In this document: positions 9,073-16,752 of the stretch, in pieces
Layout: the number at the start of each line of letters is the position of its first letter
How positions within the stretch are numbered: position 1 is the first letter of the stretch
From: Ferruginibacter sp.
Lineage (GTDB): Bacteria > Bacteroidota > Bacteroidia > Chitinophagales > Chitinophagaceae
Length of the DNA: 64,000 bases
Direction: 5' to 3'
Assembly (NCBI GenBank): GCA_013141115.1
Contig: JABFRP010000002.1
Coordinates: 248,001-312,000 of the forward strand
Translations under genes and position numbers: made by a program
The notes under the pieces: generated by a model
Database searches by the model: none
What the model was told of the DNA's origin: nothing
The model's input: the letters and a program-made list of their open reading frames with translations, nothing else

Positions 9073-9870
9073 TTAAAACCTTATGGTAAAATGTTGTTTT
9101 ACTTTTATATCTGTGTTTACGCAAACTATGCCGATGAAAAAAAGATCGATAGTTAGCGTTACCGCCGGATGTTGCTGTATGGTGGCCCAGGCTTCTTCCA
9201 TTTCGGCACTCCAGTGAATATCATCAAAAACTAATATGGTGTGCTGGTTGGCGTATTGCAGCAGTTGTGTAAAATAATCCAGTGTGGGTACCTTACGGTG
9301 ATTGCCATCTACAAAAGCAAGATCAACATGTTGCAACTGCTGTAAAAGCGGTGGCAAGGTATGAGTAAAATCACCTTCGGTGAGTGCAATATTTTTTAAA
9401 CTTAAATGTCCAAAGGTTTGCTTTGCAATGGCGGCTATACTTTTTGCACCTTCGCAGGTAAATACTTTTGCGTGAGTATTGCCTGCGGCAAGATAAGCAG
9501 TAGTAATGCCAAATGAAGTACCCAATTCCAAAATAGTTTCTGGTTTATAATACTCTACCATCCTGAATAATAACTGCGAAAACTTTTTGGGTTTTAAAGA
9601 TGATTGGGCAATATCTTTAACTACACGTTTATCGGTTTTAATTACCGAAGAGCCTGCCCCAAAATCTTCTACTTCAATTACATTGTTATCATTCAACAAT
9701 GCTTTTCTTCTTGCTTCAATTAACTCACAACAAGCGTATTTTTTTTTATCATTTTTTACCTGTTTAATAAAATCAAATACAAAAGGCGAATGAATGCCAT
9801 GGCCTTTACCGTTGGAAGCGGTAATGTAATAGTGCAGGTATTTTTTTGCTAATTGAAAATTGGAGTACAT
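9073..9870 (-). CDS. class I SAM-dependent methyltransferase
   Basis: 265 residues. The N-terminus (MYSNFQLAKKYLHYYITAS, then KGHGIHSPFVFDFI) is one I know from a Bacteroidota methyltransferase group. The SAM-binding core has motif I ETILELGTSFGITTAYLA, the acid after strand 2 (FTCEGAKS), DLAFVDGNHRKV and LVFDDIHWS, resembling O-methyltransferases that use a metal-assisted site. The substrate is unknown. The start codon overlaps the toxin stop by one base (TAATG), so translation is coupled to the toxin gene upstream; this is an odd arrangement for a housekeeping-like enzyme. Confidence 0.85.
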   Translation of the reverse strand: MYSNFQLAKKYLHYYITASNGKGHGIHSPFVFDFIKQVKNDKKKYACCELIEARRKALLNDNNVIEVEDFGAGSSVIKTDKRVVKDIAQSSLKPKKFSQLLFRMVEYYKPETILELGTSFGITTAYLAAGNTHAKVFTCEGAKSIAAIAKQTFGHLSLKNIALTEGDFTHTLPPLLQQLQHVDLAFVDGNHRKVPTLDYFTQLLQYANQHTILVFDDIHWSAEMEEAWATIQQHPAVTLTIDLFFIGIVCVNTDIKVKQHFTIRF

Positions 9871-10133
9871 TAACTGCGGTAAACATCTTTACGATGTGCA
9901 ATTTTTAAGATAGTGACTGTTATAACTGAATGCTCAACAGAATAAATAATTCTGTAATTCCCTTTTCTAATTCTGTATAATTTTCCCTTTACGCCCTCTA
10001 ATTTTAAAGCCCCGTGAGGAAACGGATTGTCTGCAAGTGAGTTAACAGCAGCAATTACTTTTTTATAGTCAGCAACCGGGATTTCAGAAAGCTCTTTATT
10101 TGCTGATGTCGTATATACAATTTGATAAGGCAT
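9870..10133 (-). CDS. RelE/ParE-family toxin
   Basis: 87 residues with the RelE/ParE pattern: YTTSANKELSEIP at the N-terminus, DNPFPHGALKLEGVKGKLYRIRKGNYRIIYSV in the middle, and ITVTILKIAHRKDVYR at the end. In this superfamily RelE members cleave mRNA at the ribosome and ParE members poison gyrase. The LYRIRKGNYRIIY and HRKDVYR basic clusters favour RelE-like RNase activity, but this is inference. It follows its putative antitoxin with a one-base TAATG overlap, typical of a co-translated toxin-antitoxin pair. Confidence 0.88.
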   Translation of the reverse strand: MPYQIVYTTSANKELSEIPVADYKKVIAAVNSLADNPFPHGALKLEGVKGKLYRIRKGNYRIIYSVEHSVITVTILKIAHRKDVYRS

Positions 10134-10342
10134 TATGCTTTCTTTTTTGCCTGTTTACGTTTTGTTTCAATTAATTTATATACTTCTTCCGCTGGCATTG
10201 TTTTTTCATTTAGCCTGCTTTCTGCTTCAATAATATCCAGTAAATCTTCCACCACATCGTAATGCTTGTCAATATCAATAACCAGTTGCTTTGGTTTACC
10301 GCTTTTGGTACGTACAATTTTCAAACCTTTAATCTTTTGCAT
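10133..10342 (-). CDS. putative antitoxin of the RelE/ParE pair
   Basis: 69 residues if translation starts at the ATG at 10342 (MQKIKGLKIVRTKSGKP); the frame is open further upstream to 10429, but that part overlaps the end of folA. The body is helical and charged: an N-terminal strand (QLVIDIDKHYDVVEDLLDII), the acidic AESRLNEKTMPAEEVYKLI, and a lysine-rich tail (KRKQAKKKA). This resembles small Phd/Axe- or DUF-type antitoxins paired with RelE/ParE toxins in Bacteroidota. Identity rests mostly on size, position and overlap with the toxin. Confidence 0.75.
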   Translation of the reverse strand: MQKIKGLKIVRTKSGKPKQLVIDIDKHYDVVEDLLDIIEAESRLNEKTMPAEEVYKLIETKRKQAKKKA

Positions 10343-10370
10343 TGGGTTTAATTTATACTTAAAGTTACAA

Positions 10371-10862
10371 TTATTTCTTCTCCCAAATTTGAAACGAATA
10401 ATTGTAAGCATGCTTGGCATCAAAATCAAAATCTTCGTTGGAGATTAATTCCCATTGGTCTTCTTCAATATCGGGAAAGTAGGCATCTGCATCGGGGAAA
10501 TCTTTATGCACCCTGGTAAGATAAATTCTATCGGCAATGCCCATGCTTTGCCAGTAAATTTCGCCACCGCCAATTACAAATATTTCTTTGCAGTTGGTTG
10601 CTTCGGCTTTCTTTATAGCATCCTCTATATCTTTTGCCACTATCACGCCTTCGGCTGTCCATTCTGGCTGACGGGTAATTACAATATTTATTCTGCCGGG
10701 TAAAGGTTTGTTTACGCTTTCAAAAGTTTTGCGGCCCATAATTACAGGCATACCCCAGGTGGTGTTTTTAAAAAATTTAAGATCGTTGGGCAAATGCCAG
10801 AGTAACTGGTTATCCTGTCCAATGGCGTAATTTTCTGCGGCTGCTGCAATAAGTGAGATCAT
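10371..10862 (-). CDS. folA: dihydrofolate reductase
   Basis: 163 residues, the usual bacterial length. It reduces dihydrofolate with NADPH in the cytoplasm, regenerating tetrahydrofolate consumed by thymidylate synthase (encoded 2.3 kb away on the same strand). Seen: ISLIAAAAENYAIGQDNQLLWHLPNDLKFFK begins the protein (the first 20 residues hold the substrate loop; the acid is Asp in LPNDLK), then GMPVIMGRKTFES, the LPGRINIVITR strand, EIFVIGGGEIYWQSM for NADPH binding, and FPDADAYFP. It is followed after 28 bases by the antitoxin gene, so the toxin-antitoxin pair probably shares its transcript. Confidence 0.97.
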   Translation of the reverse strand: MISLIAAAAENYAIGQDNQLLWHLPNDLKFFKNTTWGMPVIMGRKTFESVNKPLPGRINIVITRQPEWTAEGVIVAKDIEDAIKKAEATNCKEIFVIGGGEIYWQSMGIADRIYLTRVHKDFPDADAYFPDIEEDQWELISNEDFDFDAKHAYNYSFQIWEKK

Positions 10863-10895
10863 AAGGCATCAAAAATAAGGAATTTAGATTTTGGC

Positions 10896-10955
10896 CCGCA
10901 GAATACGCAGAAAGCGCAGAAAAGAAGATATTGTATTTCTCTGCGCTTTCTGCGG
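10896..10955 (-). terminator. long hairpin between the OmpA-like gene and folA (CGCAGA repeat family)
   Basis: CGCAGAAAGCGCAGA at 10906-10920 pairs perfectly (15 bp) with 10940-10954 around a 19-base loop. It sits 7 bases beyond the stop of the OmpA-PD40 gene on the minus strand. It uses the CGCAGA motif also found at 5785 and 7394, so it may be an interspersed repeat acting as a terminator. There is no long T-run. Confidence 0.6.
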
Positions 10956-10961
10956 AAACAT

Positions 10962-12581
10962 TTAGTTCTTTAAAATTTTAAACTCCACACGCCTGTTCAA
11001 CTGGCGGCCCTCGGGGTTATCTGTACCATCAGGATTGGCGTTAGCCGCAACAGGTTTTGTTTCGCCATAGCCCTGCGATATGATACGTTTGGTAGCAATG
11101 CCTTTAGATAAAATATATTCCATTACCGATCTGGCCCTGTTAGCACTTAGTGTCATATTATAATCATCAGAACCCTTGCTATCGGTATGGGCACTCATTT
11201 CTATTTCTATATTGGGGTATTCATTTAAGAACTTCACTACACGGTCTAATTCCACATAACTTTCCGGCCTTAGAGTAAATTTATCAAAGTCGAAGAATAC
11301 ATTGTTTAACCGGAACACCTGTCCAATCTCTATAGGTGCTAAATACAGATCTTTATGAATTTCTTTATAGCCTGCCTTTATTAAAGAATCCAGGTTTAAG
11401 TTTTCGGAGATGGCAAAGAATTTATCTGCCGATGCCCTGATGCTGTAATTTTTATCGTAGGGCAATACAATTTTAAAAGAGCCATCCACCGGGCTGCTAA
11501 TGCCAGTACCTGCATCGGCACCATCAGGCAAAGTTTGATAGATCAATTCGGCACTTAATGGTTCTTTGGTTTTGGCATTGTAAACATTGCCACTTACAAG
11601 TACAACCGGATTGGGTTTTTCTTTTTCCAATAATTTTACCCTTACAATATCGCTGGCACCATAGGCACCATCACTGCTGGTTAAATAAGCAAATTCGCCA
11701 CCGGCATCCATGGTAAAAAATGCTTCGGAACCTTCGGTGTTTATTGGTTTGCCCAGGTTTATAGGGTCGCTCCATTTTGTCCAGCTATCATCCAAACGTT
11801 TGCTCATCCAGATATCATTTTCGCCAATGCCGCCGGGCCTGTCGCTGCTAAAATAAAGTGTAACGCCATCTGCTGCAATAAACGGGCTCATCTCGTTATA
11901 ATCCGGCAGGTTAATTTTTTTACCTAAACTTTTGGGTGCCGTCCAAATATCATTGCCTTCTAAAAACGATACATAAATATCATTCTCATAAGTATTTTTT
12001 TTATCGCTCATGTAAAACAATAAGGTTTTACCATCGTGCCCCATAGAGGCACCTATTTGCTGTGTAAAACTGAACTTATTAAAATTGCGGATCTTCAGCA
12101 TTTCGGCATTCGTCCAGCTGTTGTCTTCTCTTTTATGTATCATGCTTACACCCATGCCCAAATATTGTCCATCTATAAAGGAACCCTTTAATAAAATGGT
12201 GTTCATATCCGGCGATATCCAGTACACCGCATTGTATTGCGAGGCATTTACTTTTGCGCTTAAATGTTTGGCCTTGCTCCATTTGCCGACAGTATCCCTT
12301 AAAGAATACCAGATATCCTGTGAGTTGGGTACAGTTTCGTATTGAATATTGGCGGGATCATTCTGGCGGATGAAAAACAGCATATTGCCATCGGCAGAAA
12401 TGGTGGGCCGCATTTCGGGGTGGCCGGTATTAATTAACTCACCCAGGTTTTCTACCTTAACAATAGTGGTTTCTTTAATTACATTTTCCTTTTGCTCTTT
12501 TAAAGTAGTATCCTGCGCCGGCTGTGCGGCGGCGGTTAAAAAGCAAAAAAATAAAGCGAAAAAAGTAAAGGTTGTTTTCAT
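10962..12581 (-). CDS. OmpA-family protein with PD40 beta-propeller
   Basis: 539 residues. Signal peptide (MKTTFTFFALFFCFLTAAAQ), then WD40-like PD40 repeats (about residues 55-310: HPEMRPTISADGNMLFFIR, MSPFIAADGVTLYFSSDRPGGIGENDIW, EAFFTMDAGGEFAYLTS). A carboxypeptidase-regulatory-like segment follows (about 325-415), then an OmpA peptidoglycan-binding domain (about 420-539: NNVFFDFDKFTLRPES, SAHTDSKGSDDYN, LSANRARSV, GYGETKP, NRRVEF). The TDxxG...LSxxRA pattern binds diaminopimelate in peptidoglycan. A periplasmic anchor between wall and outer membrane is inferred; related Bacteroidota proteins occur in gliding and type IX secretion loci, but no such neighbours are here. Confidence 0.93.
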   Translation of the reverse strand: MKTTFTFFALFFCFLTAAAQPAQDTTLKEQKENVIKETTIVKVENLGELINTGHPEMRPTISADGNMLFFIRQNDPANIQYETVPNSQDIWYSLRDTVGKWSKAKHLSAKVNASQYNAVYWISPDMNTILLKGSFIDGQYLGMGVSMIHKREDNSWTNAEMLKIRNFNKFSFTQQIGASMGHDGKTLLFYMSDKKNTYENDIYVSFLEGNDIWTAPKSLGKKINLPDYNEMSPFIAADGVTLYFSSDRPGGIGENDIWMSKRLDDSWTKWSDPINLGKPINTEGSEAFFTMDAGGEFAYLTSSDGAYGASDIVRVKLLEKEKPNPVVLVSGNVYNAKTKEPLSAELIYQTLPDGADAGTGISSPVDGSFKIVLPYDKNYSIRASADKFFAISENLNLDSLIKAGYKEIHKDLYLAPIEIGQVFRLNNVFFDFDKFTLRPESYVELDRVVKFLNEYPNIEIEMSAHTDSKGSDDYNMTLSANRARSVMEYILSKGIATKRIISQGYGETKPVAANANPDGTDNPEGRQLNRRVEFKILKN

Positions 12582-12648
12582 AAGTTGGATTAAACTTATG
12601 TAACAACGAAAAATTGGGGAAAATAATGTGTAAAAAGGAAGAAATTAT

Positions 12649-12690
12649 CCCACAAAGAAGCAAAGAACACAAAGAAAATCTTGAATTTTT
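12649..12690. repeat. CAAAGAAGCAAAGAACACAAAG-type interspersed repeat
   Basis: The 172-base gap upstream of the OmpA-PD40 gene contains CACAAAGAAGCAAAGAACAC (12651-12670), a purine-rich tandem of AAAGAA/ACAAAG units. I have seen this kind of text repeatedly between Bacteroidota genes. No promoter was identified. Confidence 0.45.
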
Positions 12691-12753
12691 TCCTCTAAGC
12701 TATTTTAGATACCGGCTTCATGGCTTTGCGGGAAAATATCTTTTACTTCCAGG

Positions 12754-13134
12754 TTAACTTTTATACTTACCGGATAATGAATTTAAAAAGGCTATCCATT
12801 CATTTAAAATATCCAAAAAATCCTGCAAAGGAATATCATTATAACCTGTTCCATTCCAGAACGAAGCTCTTGCAGGAGGCGAAAATATCTCTACTGAATC
12901 GTACTCATTTGCTGAAATTTCATAACCATCAGCACCGGAATTGAATGCATCCAAACTTATGACATCATCAATTATTTCTTGTGTTTCATTTTCGTTGCAA
13001 GATGCTAAAAAACCGGCAAGTTCAATACTCAAAGTATATCCAGAACTATCCGTATCGCATTCGATTACCGGTTTGTATATATTTGGAGAGGGTACAGTTT
13101 TAAAATTCAAATGGTATTGCTTAGCTTTCGTCAT
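12754..13134 (-). CDS. hypothetical small acidic protein
   Basis: 126 residues, no signal peptide, rich in Asp/Glu (KPVIECDTDSSGYTLSIEL; NENETQEIIDDVISLDAF), ending in a helix with ILNEWIAFLNSLSGKYKS. I do not recognise the family. Size, acidity and isolated position are seen in bacterial immunity proteins, but no toxin gene is adjacent, so this is only a weak suggestion. It lies between thyA and the OmpA-PD40 gene on the same strand. Confidence 0.6.
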   Translation of the reverse strand: MTKAKQYHLNFKTVPSPNIYKPVIECDTDSSGYTLSIELAGFLASCNENETQEIIDDVISLDAFNSGADGYEISANEYDSVEIFSPPARASFWNGTGYNDIPLQDFLDILNEWIAFLNSLSGKYKS

Positions 13135-13168
13135 TACCTAATAATTGATATACAAAATATCGATCTTA

Positions 13169-13963
13169 TTACACCGCCACCGGTGCTTTTATCCCAGGAT
13201 GGCTCACATAATTCAACAACTCAAAATCTTCAAACTTAAAATCAAAAATATCTTTTACTTCGGGGTTAATCTTCATTGTTGGTAATGGAAAAGGCGAACG
13301 GGTCAATTGCAGATTAGCTTGTTCAAAATGGTTACTGTACAAATGCACATCACCAAAACTGTGTACAAATTCGCCGGGCTCCAGGCCGCAAACCTGTGCA
13401 ATCATCATGGTTAATAATGCATAAGATGCAATATTAAAAGGCACGCCTAAAAATACATCGGCGCTGCGCTGGTACAACTGGCAACTCAATTTTCCGTTAG
13501 CAACGTAAAACTGAAAAAGACAATGACAGGGCATCAGCTTCATCTTTGGCAACTCGGCCACATTCCAGGCACTGATGATCATGCGCCTGCTGTCGGGGTT
13601 ATTTTTTATTTGATGGATAAGGTCTTTTACCTGGTCTATTTCTACTCCATCTGCACCCGACCAACTGCGCCATTGTTTACCATACACCGGACCAAGATCG
13701 CCGTTCTCATCAGCCCACTCATCCCAAATTTTTACATTATGTTCTTTTAACCAGCCAATATTAGTACTGCCCTGTAAAAACCAAAGCAATTCGTAAATGA
13801 TACTTTTTAAGTGGGTTTTTTTTGTGGTTACCAATGGAAAGCCTTTTTGCAGATCAAACCGCATCTGGTACCCAAAAACGCTTCTTGTTCCGGTGCCGGT
13901 ACGGTCGCTTTTATCGGTACCGGTTGCTATAATATGTTTAACTAAATCTAAATATTGCTGCAT
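13169..13963 (-). CDS. thyA: thymidylate synthase
   Basis: 264 residues, exactly the E. coli ThyA length. It methylates dUMP to dTMP using methylene-tetrahydrofolate, giving dihydrofolate that FolA recycles. Seen: the [19 protein letters not shown] loop, [38 protein letters not shown], the catalytic Cys in [28 protein letters not shown] and HLYSNH near the end. The C-terminus is IKAPVAV; the expected terminal hydrophobic residue is Val. The start at 13963 follows closely on a palindromic repeat at 13993-14015. Confidence 0.98.
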   Translation of the reverse strand: MQQYLDLVKHIIATGTDKSDRTGTGTRSVFGYQMRFDLQKGFPLVTTKKTHLKSIIYELLWFLQGSTNIGWLKEHNVKIWDEWADENGDLGPVYGKQWRSWSGADGVEIDQVKDLIHQIKNNPDSRRMIISAWNVAELPKMKLMPCHCLFQFYVANGKLSCQLYQRSADVFLGVPFNIASYALLTMMIAQVCGLEPGEFVHSFGDVHLYSNHFEQANLQLTRSPFPLPTMKINPEVKDIFDFKFEDFELLNYVSHPGIKAPVAV

Positions 13964-13992
13964 GGCTGCAAAGTAAATGAAAAGTTGAAAGT

Positions 13993-14015
13993 TATCCCGA
14001 TAGTATCGGGATAAA
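13993..14015. repeat. perfect 11-bp palindrome (TATCCCGATA core)
   Basis: TTATCCCGATA (13993-14003), one base, then its exact complement TATCGGGATAA (14005-14015). It lies between the divergent thyA and mnmA genes. No T-run follows, so it looks like an interspersed palindrome rather than a terminator. Confidence 0.7.
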
Positions 14016-14175
14016 GTTATTCAGAGCCTGAGGCGAAGAGCTTCATGGGGAGGAGCCGCAAGGGGCCTTTTTTTAAAAAATAGTTTTGTAACAAGCAAAA
14101 GCGGTTAAGATCGGAGAGCTACCCCTTGAAGCTTGCCCCTTGCAGCTTATTAAAAAACTCCCCAAATCGAAAACC

Positions 14176-14214
14176 CCAACCATCAACCATCAACCATCAA
14201 CCATCAACTATCCT
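14176..14214. repeat. heptamer tandem repeat CAACCAT
   Basis: Four to five copies of the 7-mer caaccat (ending in caactat) lie just upstream of the mnmA promoter. The complementary form (ggttgatggttgatag) appears at 44936-44970 and again near 51069-51090. Confidence 0.8.
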
Positions 14215-14215
14215 T

Positions 14216-14223
14216 TATCTTTG
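14216..14223 (+). promoter_or_regulatory. -7 promoter element of mnmA
   Basis: TATCTTTG matches the Bacteroidota -7 consensus TAnnTTTG, 16 bases before the mnmA ATG. The upstream -33 position falls inside the caaccat repeat and has no clear TTTG. Confidence 0.5.
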
Positions 14224-14239
14224 CACCGGAGACAAAAAC

Positions 14240-15355
14240 ATGAGTAAAAAAGGAAAAGTTTTAATGGCCATGAGTGGCGGTATCGACAGTACTGTGGCCG
14301 CTTTAATGCTTCATAAGCAAGGCTATGAAGTTGTGGGCATTACTATGAAAACATGGGATTATGCCAGTAGTGTGGGCACCACCGGCAAAAAAGAAACCGG
14401 TTGCTGCAACCTGGATAGTTTTAATGATGCCCGGCAAGCGGCAGTACAGCACGGATTTCCACATTTTATTTTAGATATACGGGAAGAGTTTGGCGATTTT
14501 GTAATTGAGAATTTTGTAGATGAATATATAGCGGGCCGCACGCCCAACCCCTGTGTAATGTGCAATACGCATATTAAATGGCGGGCATTGATGAAACGTG
14601 CCGATGCACTAGGCTGCGACTTCATCAGCACCGGGCATTATGCACAGGTGCACCAACATACCAACGGAAGATTTTTTTTACGTAAAGGCCTGGATGAAAC
14701 CAAGGACCAAAGCTATGCCCTGTGGGGATTGCAACAAGATTTGCTAAGCCGCACCATTTTACCATTAGGCACTTACCGCAAAACGGAGATCCGCCAGATG
14801 GCGCATGATTTTGGCTACCCCGAGCTGGCTAAAAAAAGCGAGAGCTACGAAATTTGTTTTGTACCTGATAATGATTACCGGGGCTTTTTAAAACGCAAGG
14901 TAGAAGGACTGGAAGAAAGAGTGGATGGGGGCAATTTTATTGATAAAGCCGGCAAGGTATTAGGCAAACATAAAGGCTATCCTTTTTATACTATCGGCCA
15001 GCGCAAAGGGCTGGATATTGCACTGGGCAAACCAGCTTTTGTTACCGAAATAATTCCTGAAACCAACACCGTTGTGCTGGGAGAGGAAGATGACCTGAAC
15101 CGCAGCGAAATGCAGGTAACCAAGCTCAACTGGTTAAAATATGAAGGCGTTAGCGAAGGCATGGAAGCGGTAACCAAGATCAGGTATAAAGATAAAGGTG
15201 CCCTTTCTAACCTGTACACATACGAAAATGGTATAAATGTGCGTTTTTACGATAATGTGAAAGGTATTGCCCCGGGCCAAAGTGCGGTATTTTACGAAGG
15301 CGATGATGTAATTGGTGGTGGCATTATACAACGTACTGCTCCCATTTTACTATAA
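14240..15355 (+). CDS. mnmA: tRNA-specific 2-thiouridylase MnmA
   Basis: 371 residues from the ATG at 14240; the frame is open upstream, but that stretch is repeat DNA lying before the promoter element. MnmA thiolates U34 of tRNA for Lys, Glu and Gln in the cytoplasm, using ATP. Seen: the PP-loop AMSGGIDSTVAALML, the adenylation-linked NPCVMCNTHIKW with a catalytic Cys, STGHYAQV, KDQSYALW, the second catalytic Cys in SYEICFVPDNDYRGFL, and YTIGQRKGLDIALGKPAFVT beginning the C-terminal barrel domain. Length and motif order are complete. Confidence 0.96.
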   Translation: MSKKGKVLMAMSGGIDSTVAALMLHKQGYEVVGITMKTWDYASSVGTTGKKETGCCNLDSFNDARQAAVQHGFPHFILDIREEFGDFVIENFVDEYIAGRTPNPCVMCNTHIKWRALMKRADALGCDFISTGHYAQVHQHTNGRFFLRKGLDETKDQSYALWGLQQDLLSRTILPLGTYRKTEIRQMAHDFGYPELAKKSESYEICFVPDNDYRGFLKRKVEGLEERVDGGNFIDKAGKVLGKHKGYPFYTIGQRKGLDIALGKPAFVTEIIPETNTVVLGEEDDLNRSEMQVTKLNWLKYEGVSEGMEAVTKIRYKDKGALSNLYTYENGINVRFYDNVKGIAPGQSAVFYEGDDVIGGGIIQRTAPILL

Positions 15356-15404
15356 CAGGCAGCTTTTACATAAAAATTATAGCTGTATTTGTAACACCCC
15401 ATTT

Positions 15405-16115
15405 ATGAGAAAACAAGTTTCTTTTTTAGTAATTGCCACCCTAATAATGTTCAGCGCCTGTAAAAAAAGCACCGAGCAATTTGCCACCGCACCATTAAGC
15501 GATTATTTTCCGCTTACGGTAGGCAAATACATTACCTATAGCCTCGATTCAATTGTGTACTACAGTAATTTTGGCGTATCGGCCACCACCAATAGCTACC
15601 AGGTTAAACATTTGGTTGATGCACAGGTAACGGATGCATCGGGCAGGCCAGCCTACAGAATAATCAGGTACATCCGCAGTTACCCTGCTGCTCCATGGGT
15701 TGCCGATAATACTTTTATGGCAATAGCTACCGAAGGCGGTATCGAGTTTATTGAAAACAATCTTCGCTTTATTAAATTAAAAAGCCCAATACGGCAGGAT
15801 TACAGCTGGAAAGGCAATTCTTACATCAACGCCAATTCTCAAACGCCTTATCTTAAATTTTACGACGATTGGGATTATTATTACGATAGTATTAATATGC
15901 CTGCCAAAGTAGGTACATTAACAATTGACAGTACTATTAAAGTTGCAGAAATAGATAATCAAACCGCTATCGACAGAACTTTTAGTGAAGCTAAATATGC
16001 AAAAGGCATTGGCCTTGTGTACCGCAGTTTTTTATACTGGAATAAAGGAAGTGCAAACGGCACTTATTCCGATGCATCGTACGGGGTAATTTTAAAGATG
16101 ATCGATCATAATTAA
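15405..16115 (+). CDS. hypothetical lipoprotein
   Basis: 236 residues from the ATG at 15405, which gives a lipoprotein signal MRKQVSFLVIATLIMFSAC (Cys19); upstream in-frame codons overlap mnmA. The remainder is beta-rich: YFPLTVGKYITYSLDSIVYY near the N-terminus, repeated Tyr/Trp, and WDYYYDSINMPAKVG. The PLTVGKYITY pattern recurs in Bacteroidota surface lipoproteins of unknown role. Its 3' end overlaps the convergent DinB gene by 24 bases, and a hairpin terminator follows its stop. Confidence 0.75.
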   Translation: MRKQVSFLVIATLIMFSACKKSTEQFATAPLSDYFPLTVGKYITYSLDSIVYYSNFGVSATTNSYQVKHLVDAQVTDASGRPAYRIIRYIRSYPAAPWVADNTFMAIATEGGIEFIENNLRFIKLKSPIRQDYSWKGNSYINANSQTPYLKFYDDWDYYYDSINMPAKVGTLTIDSTIKVAEIDNQTAIDRTFSEAKYAKGIGLVYRSFLYWNKGSANGTYSDASYGVILKMIDHN

Positions 16116-16667
16116 ATTAAAAACAAAATATTTAAAAAGCTGCATTAATACAATGCAGCTTTTTTTATTGCGCTTTATTTTTACCCTGCAATAAGTAGCA
16201 AAATCGGTGGAAGGTATTTTATCCACCTCTCCCAATTGCCTTAACATAGTAACCAATTGCCCCCGGTGAAAAGTAGCATGATTAAACAGGTGCAATAACA
16301 TATCCTGCACTTTTATTTTATACTGTTCTTTATTACGTACAAAGGCAAATACATGCACCAATTGAATTTCATTTGCGCCATCCACCCATTCGGCCCATTG
16401 CTGGCTTTGCTTTGCATGGCCCGCAGTTAATTCACTAAAGTTGCCGGTAAAAGTTTCGCTCAGTATCGCCACATTTTCTACCAGCTTAAGCCGTTGCCAC
16501 CAGATATTTTCTGCCTGCCATAAGTGAAGCGCCGTTTTGTATATTGAAGAAAAACTGCTGACTATTTCTTTATTGATCTGCTCTTCGCCAAGCTTACTTA
16601 TTCTTTCAAATAATATTTTATTGGCCCAAATATTATAAGCGGCATATTGCTGCAGCAGTTCTTTCAT
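16092..16667 (-). CDS. DinB-family protein with C-terminal extension
   Basis: 191 residues from the ATG at 16667 (MKELLQQYAAYNIWANKIL); an upstream ATG at 16694 adds nine basic residues. It is a four-helix DinB/YfiT-type protein, a family with a metal site made by three His: visible candidates are TALHLWQAE and LFNHATFHRGQ. Roles include thiol transfer or stress responses; here unknown. The family domain ends around TDFATYCR, but the frame runs on for about 30 residues, through the convergent hairpin at 16134 and into the 3' end of the neighbouring gene, as if its stop codon had been lost. Confidence 0.82.
   Translation of the reverse strand: MKELLQQYAAYNIWANKILFERISKLGEEQINKEIVSSFSSIYKTALHLWQAENIWWQRLKLVENVAILSETFTGNFSELTAGHAKQSQQWAEWVDGANEIQLVHVFAFVRNKEQYKIKVQDMLLHLFNHATFHRGQLVTMLRQLGEVDKIPSTDFATYCRVKIKRNKKSCIVLMQLFKYFVFNLIMIDHL
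16134..16167 (+). terminator. rho-independent terminator of the lipoprotein gene
   Basis: AAAAAGCTGCATT (16134-16146) pairs over 13 bp with AATGCAGCTTTTT (16152-16164), 5-base loop, followed by a T-run. It begins 19 bases after the lipoprotein stop. The leading A-run would also let it work for the minus strand, but it lies inside the DinB reading frame. Confidence 0.85.
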
Positions 16668-16752
16668 TTTTATTTTTTTACTTTTGATGAACATAACAAA
16701 GTTAATACTTCACCAAGCACAAATTAAAAATAGCAAACCACAAACTTATAAC

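Noticed and set aside
14176..14214. Heptamer caaccat tract as a possible CRISPR
   Set aside because: Repeat unit of 7 bases without spacers; it is a simple tandem repeat.
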